A stretch of DNA of 64,000 nt. Origin: Bremia lactucae. Lineage: Eukaryota > Oomycota > Peronosporomycetes > Peronosporales > Peronosporaceae. Location: contig NC_090614.1 of assembly GCF_004359215.1 (NCBI RefSeq), positions 894,650 to 958,649 on the forward strand, written 5' to 3'. The notes under the pieces are model-generated. The model did not search any database. It saw only the letters and a program-made list of their open reading frames with translations, and was not told the origin of the DNA. This document shows, in pieces, positions 43,413 to 53,630 of this stretch. Made by a program: the position numbers and the translations under genes. Within the stretch, counting starts at the first letter, position 1; every line of letters starts with the position of its first letter.

Positions 43413-45809
43413 ATGGTGAAGCTCTTATGTGCCTTAGTCGGAGAGGGAAACGTATTCAGTGTAGATATCGACGGAAAAGAGTTAGTGGGGGACTTGAAAA
43501 AGGCTATTAAAACTGAAAATCCGTACAAAATAAAATGCAGTGCTGCCGCCCTCAAGCTGTACTTGGCGAGGAAGGGGAACGCGTGGCTGTCGGACAGCGA
43601 GCCGAGTGCACAGCATCTCATAGCGGGAAATGTGAATGATGACATCAAAATTATGCTTAATTGTAAGCCATTAAAGACGTCTTGGCCTATCCAGGATTGT
43701 CTTGACGAAAAACAATTGCCCGCGCCGCAGCTAAATCAAATTCACGTACTGGTAGTAGTTCCAATTGACACTGTTCCTCAATTCGTCCACCCAAAACAAA
43801 CTCTCACCATTTCGCCAAACAGTGCAAGGGTCAAAATTGTGGAAAGGTATGAGACTGTCTCTAAGACACTTGCGAAGACAGAGCAAGTCGAGTCACTTTC
43901 GAAGACAATCCGCATAATTCTCGAGGGGAATTTTAAAGTCACACCATTTGTCGTTTTGGAAAACTCGTCTGGTACGGGGAAGACGCAAATGGCATTCAAC
44001 TTGGATGCCACTGGAAAGTTTGATGTTTTTTACATTTGGTGTGCTAAGTTGGGTGATAGTGCACAATCCATCTGTGCAGCGTATATATCACGTGCCAGAG
44101 CTTTCGGGATTTGCCTCGAAGACGACTTTGACATGACAAAACCTGAAGGAGACAGTACGGGCAGTATCATATCATTGCAGCATACAGCTTATCTATCTCT
44201 TTATGGATTTATTTATGCGGCACTGCTCGGAAAAAATGAAGTTGATAGAGCGGTCAGGACTCGCAAAGATGTCGAAAAGGCACTTGAAGATCGTGCTGCG
44301 AGTGGAAAGAAGCCCTTCATCTTTTTTCTAGATGAATTTCCACGTGATATTGATCGAGAAACCGCATTAAGCGATCATGAAACTAGTATGCCCGCGCCAA
44401 CTACTCAAGAGGCTTACGATCATAAGCGTCGACTTCGTCTCATGCTAAACGTATTTCGATCGTTTGGACTTGTTGTGATAGCCAGCTCCACGAGTGGTAC
44501 GGCACGTACTTCGGCCTTGGTTTCCTCTGGATCAAGAACCGATTCGGATTATTTGTGGTGCACAGTCCATCCACTTTTCCCGCGTACTGTAATCGGCTGT
44601 GACATTGGAATGTTGCCAACCGTTATACAAAACATTATCGCTAATAGTCGACCGCTCTTTACTGAGATTGCTCTCGAGTACATGCGGAAAAAGCCGTGGA
44701 GTGTCGGCAGCAATACAGTAAATTACTTAAATGCACTGGTTGGGCATTCGGCACGAATATTTGCCATGATGAAGGGAGGACGACCTCTAGATTTCAAAAT
44801 TGGTCAACTGTGCTTGTTGCTGTGCTCAAGTTATCGTGCTGAAGACGGCAAAGCAAATTTGATTGATGGTCATTATGCGTGCTTAGATGAACAGAAGACA
44901 TTTGGGCTGATGCTGAATGGAACCGGCCATCTATATAAAGTCGAAGGTGAAATTGAAGCCGACAAAGCCAAAGACGAGGCTCAAGACAAACGTACCTGGG
45001 AATGTCGTAATGTGTTTCCTCACCCGGCTAATGACGTGCTACTACACTTGACTCTGACCGGCGGCAAGTCATATCATCCGTTTGGCCGTCCCTTGCGTGA
45101 GGTCCTGTTGTCATTGTCGACTACAACATTGTATTTACATGGTACCAACGAGCCAATGAACGATGGGCAGCGTCTCGAAGCATTGGTGTCAGCAGCTGTC
45201 GTGATGGCGAGTCATGTTGACGGACTCGGCGGAGTGGCACTGACGACTTTTTTGGGTCGGCTTTTGGTCGAGTTGGGCGTCAGTTCACAAGATGAGAAGA
45301 TCGAATTACCTCTAGGTTTTGAGATATGCGAGAATTGGGTCATTCCATTTTTGTCTCCTCCAAACGTGGAATGGCCAGCTTGGCTGCTTCATGACGAATC
45401 AATGCAGTTCGACAATCTCGTCCGAACTGCAAACGGTGACACGATCGACTTTCGTATTGATTCCGGGCTGATTTCTGTTGAATGCAAGGACCATAAGAGG
45501 CCTCTGTCTCTCGAGACAATAAAAGAGATACTGTTGCATGTACCCGCTGATTCCAAAGTGCATGTCGTTGTGACGAGATCATTGCAGAAACATTATTTTA
45601 CGAAAAAAGGCACATATGCAACATTTGTGCGAGAACACAATTTGCCATTAATGGATATTTATCACGTTTCGTATGGGTCGACGCTAAAGGAAATAGTTGG
45701 GATGGAGAATCAAGAATCGCAGAAAGTGCAGTGCATGGATAATGGCAGCACGAAGCACTGCGAAAAAAAGCTGGTCATTTTTATCGAGATTGGAAATGGG
45801 AGAATCTAG
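43413..45809 (+). CDS. Crinkler (CRN) family effector: header, P-loop NTPase and PD-(D/E)xK nuclease-like domain
   Basis: Intact 798-residue frame, the only long intact gene in the window. Residues 1-60 form the ubiquitin-like CRN header, with the LYLARK motif at 49-54 in place of LFLAK. The header ends at HVLVVVP (111-117), where CRN modules usually recombine. An NTPase follows: Walker A NSSGTGKT (184-191), Walker B FIFFLDE (302-308), and a sensor-like VVIASSTSG (354-361). Near the C-terminus IDFRIDSGLISVECK gives D679/D683, E690 and K692, a restriction-nuclease-like D..E-x-K site. This fits the header-NTPase-nuclease architecture described for CRN proteins. CRNs are delivered into plant cells and act in the nucleus; no classical signal peptide is obvious, which is common for the family. 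The ATG at 43413 is chosen because it starts MVKLL, shared with the fragment at 2365, 35 bases after an initiator motif. No introns needed. Function of this member is inferred, not shown. Confidence 0.92.
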   Translation: MVKLLCALVGEGNVFSVDIDGKELVGDLKKAIKTENPYKIKCSAAALKLYLARKGNAWLSDSEPSAQHLIAGNVNDDIKIMLNCKPLKTSWPIQDCLDEKQLPAPQLNQIHVLVVVPIDTVPQFVHPKQTLTISPNSARVKIVERYETVSKTLAKTEQVESLSKTIRIILEGNFKVTPFVVLENSSGTGKTQMAFNLDATGKFDVFYIWCAKLGDSAQSICAAYISRARAFGICLEDDFDMTKPEGDSTGSIISLQHTAYLSLYGFIYAALLGKNEVDRAVRTRKDVEKALEDRAASGKKPFIFFLDEFPRDIDRETALSDHETSMPAPTTQEAYDHKRRLRLMLNVFRSFGLVVIASSTSGTARTSALVSSGSRTDSDYLWCTVHPLFPRTVIGCDIGMLPTVIQNIIANSRPLFTEIALEYMRKKPWSVGSNTVNYLNALVGHSARIFAMMKGGRPLDFKIGQLCLLLCSSYRAEDGKANLIDGHYACLDEQKTFGLMLNGTGHLYKVEGEIEADKAKDEAQDKRTWECRNVFPHPANDVLLHLTLTGGKSYHPFGRPLREVLLSLSTTTLYLHGTNEPMNDGQRLEALVSAAVVMASHVDGLGGVALTTFLGRLLVELGVSSQDEKIELPLGFEICENWVIPFLSPPNVEWPAWLLHDESMQFDNLVRTANGDTIDFRIDSGLISVECKDHKRPLSLETIKEILLHVPADSKVHVVVTRSLQKHYFTKKGTYATFVREHNLPLMDIYHVSYGSTLKEIVGMENQESQKVQCMDNGSTKHCEKKLVIFIEIGNGRI

Positions 45810-45947
45810 TCCGTGGAGTTCTATTTGCATTTTGTTTGGTTTTTTTAACGTATATTCTATAAAATGCCGATTACTTTGTATTCGACGCGTCCTCCGAAGC
45901 GTAAACGCTTCGACAGCTCCATTTTAAGCGGAGCAACATGCTGATGA

Positions 45948-46165
45948 TGTAACGGGGCGTCCTGGTACAAAAGTATTATCTCGAAGGAAATAAGATAAGA
46001 AGTACAAATAATTATTGGTTCTTATTAGTTGACTTAATAGTTCCAATATTACCGAATTTGGTAATAATGACGCAATAAAATATTGGCTCTTTTAGTTGGT
46101 TGATTTAAGTTTAAATCAACACCGCTCATCGTTGCAAGACATGATTGTGCGGTGCGCAAGTAGGC
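45948..46165 (+). repeat. LTR-B start fragment, plus orientation
   Basis: Begins TGTAACGGGGCGTCCTGGTA and ends in GGTGCGCAAGTAGGC. Reverse complement of 43061-43232 with about three quarters identity by eye. Truncated after the first half of the LTR. Confidence 0.6.
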
Positions 46166-46261
46166 TATCAAAAATTACGGTAGTATGAAGCTTGAAGATG
46201 GGCTTAAGGTCGGGGAAAGTGAGTTGTATTTTAAGTTTTCTCGAGCCATTTCGTTTTCCTG

Positions 46262-46456
46262 TCGTTCGGTGCGCCCCCTATTCCACATATGCGGACCACC
46301 ATAAAATGGGGGTTGACAAGACGTCACAGCCTGCCGGACTGCGCTGGTGAATCCAAGCGAAAGTTCCCAAATGGTTTGCTTTTTGACGTTGCGGGTATCG
46401 AACCGCTGACATATGGGATAGCATTGCCATGCCTTACCAGACTGAGCTACAGCGCA
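46262..46456 (-). repeat. tRNA-derived SINE, best copy
   Basis: The minus strand reads a tRNA-like head with A box TAGCTCAGTCTGG (46449-46437) and B box GGTTCGATACC (46404-46394), 33 bases apart as in a tRNA gene. The acceptor arms do not pair, so it is not a functional tRNA. A body of about 110 bases follows, ending AACCCCCATTTTATGGTGGT and GGGGGCGCACCG. RNA polymerase III internal promoter elements plus unrelated body define a SINE. Lies directly behind the copia 3' LTR. Confidence 0.65.
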
Positions 46457-46582
46457 GAATTATTACACAAACTATCCACCATAGTATTATTAGTATAAGA
46501 TCCCTTGCTCTCATGTATACTTCCCCTATACACGCCTATGCATAAAGCGCAACACTTTCGATGAACACATCAATTATCAACA
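46457..46582 (-). repeat. Copia 3' LTR, minus orientation
   Basis: Starts TGTTGATAATTGATGTG at 46582 after the AGGGACAG purine tract. Contains GTGTTGCGCTTTATGCATA. The end merges with the SINE. Confidence 0.65.
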
Positions 46583-46863
46583 CTGTCCCTTGATGTGCAC
46601 TTAGAGCTTATGCACTTATTTCGCCATGCCGATTCTCATGGTAAACTTGCTGTGCTTGTCTCTTGAAAGAACTTGGACAACCCGTCCGCGATCATTTTTT
46701 CCGTCAACTTATACCCTAGCGCAATTACCGCACTTGCCACCTTCTCACGCAAGAAATGAAACTTGTTGTCGATATGCTTCGTGCGCGAATGGTATATAGG
46801 ATTCTTGGCCACCGCAACACATCCTTGATTGTCTCGAAAAGTCGTCGTCGCTGTATCTGCCTT

Positions 46864-47420
46864 TTATTCCATGTATTTCATCAAATTTCGAATATAGACT
46901 GCCTCGTGAGCTCGCTGTACAAACTCATGTACTCTGCTTCCGTGCTTGATGTCGCAATGGTCGGATAGCACTTGGAATTTCGTGAGATCATTTCGCCGTT
47001 TGAAAAAAAGACATATCCTGTGGTTGAACGCCAGGTGTCTACGTCGCCTATCCAGTTTGCATCCGCAAATCAAATAAGCTCTCCCTTGTTTAGGCGCTAA
47101 ATACAATAGTGATATATTTAATCGTCTTCAAGTACTTGAGAATTCGCTTGGCCGCCGCCCAGTGTGACTATTCGTAGCGCTCACAGAATTTGGCAACTTC
47201 ATCTAACCGCATGCGCGATATCTGGTCGTATACAAGTCGCTATGCACTTTAATGCACCCACCAGCTCGCGATTCAGAAATTTTGGTACAAACGCTTCCTC
47301 TTCAGAAATCTTCACTAGTTTCGAGTTGTTGTCCGCTTGTGTGTGCACGTTCTTGCAATTATCGACTCCGAACTTTTCCGAGAGTCGCCTGATGTATGCC
47401 TGCTGGTTCTTCTTGATCAA
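46864..47420 (-). pseudogene. Copia RT end and RNase H start
   Basis: Frames 47420-47199 (QQAYIRRLSEKFGVDNCKNV, ALKCIATCIRPDIAHAVR) and 47106-46864 (start of RNase H with YRVHEFVQRAHEAVYIRNLM in a shifted frame). Same blocks as in the copy at 3174-3520. Confidence 0.75.
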
Positions 47421-47538
47421 GTGTTCGTCGCTCTTGCGGTAGATCTCATTTCCCGAGCAGTACGTGAGATCTTGAAGCTACTTGTTGCTGAACGCTTGCT
47501 TAAGCGCTCTTTTAATGTTTGTGGTGTGCTCCTTAGTT

Positions 47539-48068
47539 TTACCAAACAGCATTAGGTCGTCCACGTAAATAACGATGATGCTGCATTCGCCGCTTGAAAC
47601 TCGAATCAACGCATAGGGACCTGCTGAAGTGCTTTTGAATCATTGGTTCTACAGATGCCGTTTGCTTGTTTCCATACAGCGTTTTCTGCAGCAGACGCTT
47701 CCATATCGGATTGTGTTCATCTTCAAGACCGTTTGGCTGGTCCACGTAGATCTCCTCATCAACATTTCTATACAAGAATGCGGTACCAGCGTCGACATCT
47801 TCTGCCTCCAAGTCTTCAGCTGCTGCAACGCCAACACCGTATTGATTGACTCTTTGCGTCCCACTGGCACAAAAGCCTTGACGAAGTCGATCCCAGGTCG
47901 CTGCATAAACGCTTTCGCAACTAATTGTGCCTTAAAGCTTGCAAAATGTTTACTTGGATCGCGCTTAATCCGAAAATACCCACTTGCATCTAAAACCTTC
48001 TTGTCCGGTATGATGGTTTTTGGCGTCCACGTTTTGTGATCGTTGAGTGATTGCATCTCGCTCTTCAT
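47539..48068 (-). pseudogene. Copia reverse transcriptase N-terminal part
   Basis: Frame 48068-47649 begins MKSEMQSLNDHKTWTPKTII and has FKAQLVAKAFMQRPGIDFVK, the opening of a copia RT. Frame 47811-47539 has VDAGTAFLYRNVDEEIYVDQ, the first catalytic aspartate motif, with Gly for the usual V/I between the Asp residues. The two overlap in different frames, so a frameshift lies near 47800. Confidence 0.82.
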
Positions 48069-50790
48069 CGCTTCCGGTCACCGTTTCTTGCTCTAAGTCA
48101 TCATCACTTCATCGTTGGTCGAAGCTTGTTCTTCATCATCATCTGCAACAAAGCAATAAAGCGAGTCGTTTTCTCCTTCCAGGTCGTCCATATTAAAATG
48201 GCACGGCGGTGGTTGGGGAACTCTTGTTCGTAGCACACCAAAGCGTTTCTTTCGAAAGTGGTCACACCATCAACTGTTCTTTGCCGTCTTTCCCGGGTGG
48301 GCTTGATGCTCGAGTAGGAAGGAACCTGACCTTTATCGCTGGCCTAGTTTTTTTTGGCTACCACGAATCTGATCACACGACAAGTTAGAAGTGGCCGAGT
48401 CGGAAGTCTTTCATCATTTGCTGGGACCCCCACACCATTGTCGTCAAGTGTCGGCGTCTTCTAATTCTCTTCATCTTCAACGATGTCGACAATTCGCTCG
48501 TTTTCTCTCTCTCATTCCCGTCAAGGGGTCGAATGCCTAGCAAATATCATCCATGATCGAGCTATCATCCGTATTAAGTAGTCGGCACGCCTTGTTATCC
48601 CTTGCGTAGCCACGAAAATAACACGTCGCGCCAAAATCGTCCGGCTTCTATCGTTTCTCATTCGTTACGTGCGCGAAGCTTCGCGAACCAAAAACACGCG
48701 CATATGATCGATGCGCGGCTTTCGCTTGAAAAACATCTCGTATGGACTTGACTTTTTGTTCGACGACTTCGGAACCACGTTTTGAATGTCAGCCGCTGTC
48801 ATCAACGCTTTGCATTAGTAGAACTTGTCGAGACCGCTGTCGTTATGCATTTAGCGCGTCATCTCTACCGGAGTTTGATTCATGCGCTAAGCTATGCCGT
48901 TCTGTTCAGGATCGAAGAGACTATGAACCCTTGCTTGATAAACGGTTCCTTGCAGCAGCTATTCATTTCCGTGTTTCGTGCTCGCTACCGATGTCACTTC
49001 GAATGGCCTTGATCTTAGTCCCAAATGCTAATTTGATCTCCTAATAAAATCTTGTGGAGGCGCTCACGACTTCGCTCTTCTTTTGCAAAGGGTAAATTGT
49101 CACGTATCAGCTCTTCATCTTAATATATCTCACAAAGTACTTGAAGCCGGATCTCGAAGCCGGAGACGCACATCGGAGCACACGATACCGTCAAAATACG
49201 CACTCTCCCTGCGTCCCTTGTCTTCCTCACGTGCCTTGAATGACTTGCGCACTTGCTTGGATGTCGCGTCTACATCCCAATGGACGTCGGTTTTTATTTC
49301 CGCGCCTTGATCATAGCGTTTATCGTCTTGTAAGATGTGTGACCCAGTTTTCTGTGCCATAGCTCGCTCTTTTTTACGCAGCTACGTGGCACTCCGATCC
49401 AACCTCAACGTTGAGGTTCATCAGGAAGCCCTGATTCCTTCTAGTGGCAACTGGTGTCCCGCCCCGCTGCACGGCGCACTCGTTGCGCGTGATGTCAAAT
49501 GTCATTCCTCGCGGAGATGCAGCCATTAGTGAAAACAACTTTTTGACAGATCTTCAACATGGAGAGTATTTTCGAAGCGAGCATCGATCCACGCGTGCCC
49601 AGTTCAAACGCGTAGTTTCGCCGTTCCATGGCCGATGACCTTGAGCTTCACACCACTCTTCGCGCTTGAAATACTGCGGGCACGACATACTTTCTTGTAC
49701 TCTACAAAAGCTTCCCGGTCCTTGCACATGTGTTCAGATGCGCCACTGTCCATAGCCCAGCAGCTGCTGACGGACTCTTTGCTAGCACTTATGCGATGTT
49801 AGAGTGATCGTGTATCGCTTCTTGTGTTTATCTTGGTCCATGACTTGAATGGCAATCTATGGCATAGTGGCTGATCAAGCCACAGTTTAAACACGCTCCT
49901 TACGGTCTTTTAGCACACCGTTCTTGCTGTTTCTTCGGGTGCAACTTGCTGTTTCTCTTGCTTGTGTAAAGATCTGTAGCTTCTTCTACCCGTGCCGTGT
50001 CCTTGTGCGTCACTCCCTCAGCAAATCGGCATGCTCAAGAGGTCGCTGAAATTAAAAATTGATCTTAGACATGTGGTGCATTTTTCTCTTGTAGCTTCAC
50101 AGCACGAAGTTTGAGCTATCGAAAGGCTCAATCTTGAAACCGGAGTCGTTCTTTGGTCTTATCGTGTAGTCTTGCGCGCCCTCGTGATTTCCCTTGTGTC
50201 CCAACATTTCGTGTAACGCACAATATTCAGTCACCTCGATCAGATCCTCCTTCCTTCTTCGACTATTCTCTAGCATAGTCGTCCGTCGCCACACCGATGA
50301 CTCTTAAGTAGCGCTGGCACAGCCAATCCATCTTCAGGTCCCTGACCTTGCGCTATACTCTTTCAGTTAGCACGTGCAACGTCTTCGTCAACTCAAGACG
50401 AGACCTTCAGCGCCAACTTATAAGTGACGCGCCTTCACCATCGAAGAGTCGCTAGCACGAGCCGATCCTTGGCGAGATATATTGGAGCAAGATTTGGGCT
50501 CATTTACCACCAGTAGAAAGAGAGAAATCATGGTTAAATTCTTCCATATTAGAACGAGCGCCAGACGGGTCTCGGCCCCCGCCGGGGGCCTCGTCAGTGG
50601 CTTTATCAATATAGAAGTGAGATTTTGCTGTATCCTGCGCTAACCAAACTAAGTACCTTCCAAAACTTAGTGTAACCACACATATCACCCGACCCTGTCC
50701 GAGGAACGTGTCCCGCACCTTTTCACCAGTCCAGGAGCTACTGATGAAGCGTACACTTACGCTCGCACCTTCATTAACACAAGTGCTCAA

Positions 50791-51384
50791 TGCTTGACAC
50801 GAAAAGACGTTTTCATTCGTGAGCGCAGCATTGAGCCATGACAGCTGCCGTATTGGCCGACCTTAGGTCCACGAGCAAACTGAACAAGTTTATACTGGAT
50901 GGGCTTGAGCTGGACGAGTACACGGGGGACCCGATTTTTATTTCCACGTAATATGCCAGCCTTGATGGAAGGCCATAGAGTCTCTGCCGTAACACGGCCA
51001 TTGTAGTTGGCAGACTCTGCAGCGCCGTTGTCATAGCTACAAGTGTGGATACAGGGTACATCATTACTATTGGGAAGATTGTAAACTAGCAAGTTTTTTT
51101 TTTGCAACTTTGACGTCTGATTCCTGAAGGCGCCAATTGCGTAGGAAACCTTCCATATCGCATGCGCTGGTCGTTGGACTCCATTCTTCTCTTCAAACAG
51201 CTGTCTCAAACACCGCATTTCTTTCGGACATCACGAATTTCATCGACTACTTCACCGACTAGAACAATTTGACTCTTGTTTTTGCAACGTGGCCTTACAT
51301 ACTACAAACGCTCTTTGTTCGATCATCATATGCGATCACACAACGCAAAGGCAATCAGTCGACAACTCCACTCGCTTTACTGTC
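50791..51384. other. Unrecognised stretch upstream of copia leader
   Basis: A 143-residue minus-strand frame (51218-50787) is open but matches nothing I know (QLFEEKNGVQRPAHAIWKV, GRVTAETLWPSIKAGILRG). It may be the genomic flank or a captured host exon. Ends where plus-strand gypsy-A RT begins. Confidence 0.35.
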
Positions 51385-53442
51385 ATGAAGTAGTGGTCGC
51401 TGCATCGTGAGCATGTACTTGCGATCGATTAAGAATTTATCGATCGATTAAAAGCGGCCATGTGAGGGAGTCAACCTCTCGACATAGCTCTTCGACCTTC
51501 TGTGTGCGAAAGGCCACAGGAGGGTGGTGGATAATGCACGCATTCAATTAACTGAATGCTGCAACGGTACCGGTTCAAACGCCGATACCTAGAAAAGACG
51601 TAATGATAGACGGTATGTCTAAGAGTACCATTTGTTGTCTATGGATCTGATGGATGGATTTTATCAGATCCTTATGCGTGAACGGGACATCCCGTACACA
51701 TCAGTGAGTACTCCCAGTGGGATGCTCTTGAAATGGCTTGTTATGCCACAGGGCATAGTAACGCCCCAGCAATATTTAATAGATGCGTAACGAATCCGTT
51801 GAGACTGGTGGGAGAATTCGCACCGAGTCATTTTGACGATGAATTCGTCCATAGCCGAGCCATGGACGCAACGACGGACGTGCAGGTTCATATTCACGTT
51901 CGTCAGGATCTTACACTTATGCGAAAGCACAAGTAGTATGCAAATCTCAAGAAGTGTATATTCGCTGCAAGCGAAATACCACTTCTTGGGTGCATTGTCG
52001 GTAAACACGGCGAGAGCTCTGATCCCGAAAAGATCAACGCTATTACCGACTGGCCAGTTCGAGTCGATGTCAACGGACTTCGAAAGTTCCTTGGGCTAGT
52101 GACGTTCCTGCACAAGTACTCCCGCAATTATGCCGAGATGACAGTTCATCTTTCTCGTCTCTTGAAAAAAGACGAGAAATGGCTATGGAACGCTGATTGT
52201 CAGCGTTCCTTTGAAGGTATCAAGCAAAACTTGATGTAATCACCCATCTTGGCATGTGCAGATCAAGAAAGACCATTCCATGTGGTCTGTGACGCCAGCG
52301 ATTTCGCAATCGGCTGTCGTTAATGCAATACGATACAGACGGAGCGGAGCGCGTCGTCTGTTCTACTACCCAAGTTCATTGGGCGATTCCGTGTACTGCA
52401 TCGCAGAGGCAATGCGTACACAAAGGAATTGCTACGAAGGATACGAACGCATCCTACGTTTTACGTTGGTCGGCTCCGCCCGTACCATCAGTACGCGGTT
52501 TCTTCCGAGGACGGATCTGACCACCCTTTTCAAGAATTCAAAAAGATTTTGTGGTCACGAACTACATTCTAGTGCTAAATCTGAAGATTCTCATGTGGGG
52601 TCCGAAGATCCTCGAAACCGCGATGAGCTGACACAGCGCATCACGAAGAGCGTGATAATTCCGTTCGTACTACAACATGGAGTACGCACTCTTCGAATGG
52701 TCTACCAACCGTTCGATATGATGAGCCTGCACCGTCTGCTCTAACGAGCGACGCTTACCGCGCTCGTGATCCATTTCTTCCGCCAAATCATGGCGGAAGC
52801 GATCGAGTTTATCGATCTCCGACTCTAGATCCGACACATGGATCAAATCTAATTTTTCTCCTCCGCCACAACCATTGGTGGAGTCCCACGATGGTCAACG
52901 TTCCTTGTGAAACGTATATAGAACCACCGTGGTGTGAAGGGGCAGCGTACGAGTTATCTTGTTCGCTGGCGTGGTTATCCATCTTCACATGACAGCTGGG
53001 AGCCTCGTTCTCAGCTGTTTGCTGACGTTGAGGGCCTCGTCCGTCAGTATGACGAAACCCATCCGATGGTTTAGAAGGTCCATCGGAAAACACGAGCCCT
53101 TGGCGCATGTAAATCGATTGCAAAACGTCAATCGCATCGCGCATCTCGATAGAGATGCGAGCCCTTCCTCAAGACGAAGAAAGGAAATAGACATCCCCTT
53201 TTACTTGCTTCGTGTCGTCAACACAACACGGACAGGGATCACCCCACGTGAGGCACTGAAGTCCTGCCTCACGTGACAACCGATGCAATTTATACCTTGC
53301 ACCTATTAACGCGAATCGCGTTAAGTCTTTGAAGCAAGGCTTCGCGTCCAATGTCTTTGACATGCGAATAAACGCGCTCCAGGCTTGCAGAAGCGAGACA
53401 TTATCTCGCTTATTGTTGCTACAATACCATCGATGCTTGAAA
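51385..53442 (+). mobile_element. Gypsy-A, plus strand, RT and RNase H joined to chromodomain region (integrase deleted)
   Basis: RT from 51385 (MK.WSLHREHVLAID, RKATGGWW) through the palm (SHFDDEFVHSRAMDATTDVQ, both Asp kept) to RNase H (HVVCDASDFAIG, about 52270). At about 52366 it switches to the integrase end (RTHPTFYVGRLRPYHQY in frame near 52455) and linker. Chromodomain near 52860-53060 (a frame with MTAGSLVLS is the shifted remainder). About 1.5 kb of integrase is missing. Stops throughout. Confidence 0.83.
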
Positions 53443-53630
53443 AAAGCGCGAGTCCAGCGCTGACTGTACCGCGAAGAAAGTAGATATAATGGTCTGTATC
53501 TGCCAATGGACAAGTATTTTAAGTATTACCATGTAAAGTAATATTCTCCAAAATACTATCTACCTTTTAGATAATATATTAATCAACAACCTTTAAGAGT
53601 AAATTTCATGTAGCAATACACCCCATTACA
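53443..53630 (-). repeat. LTR-A start half, minus orientation
   Basis: The minus strand reads TGTAATGGGGTGTATTGCTA from 53630 down to the GTCAGCGCTGGACTCGCGC block at 53443, where the plus-strand gypsy-A piece begins. The RC polypurine tract (TCACCCCTCCCTT) follows on its right. Confidence 0.75.

Larger units (their letters stand above)
46583..50790 (-). mobile_element. Ty1/copia element, nearly complete, minus strand (broken frames)
   Basis: The most complete copia copy. Order on the minus strand: leader (50790-50110), deleted gag (about 50110-49990), knuckle (about 49900), protease (about 49760-49560), pre-integrase and integrase (about 49400-48570), linker (48560-48070), RT (48068-47199) and RNase H (47106-46600). 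RT keeps the YVDD box (bases coding IVIYVDDLMLFGKT near 47580-47540). No long frame survives. Confidence 0.87.

Noticed and set aside
45697..45927. Separate small gene overlapping the CRN 3' end
   Set aside because: An out-of-frame shadow of the CRN coding region with no supporting feature.
43061..46160. DNA transposon with terminal inverted repeats carrying CRN
   Set aside because: The arms are recognisable as parts of LTR-B, one full length and one truncated; no transposase and no target duplication were seen. Kept as a finding about inverted LTRs only.
46386..46460. tRNA gene
   Set aside because: A and B boxes are good but the acceptor stem does not pair and the same head recurs behind other copia LTRs with deletions, so it is a SINE head.
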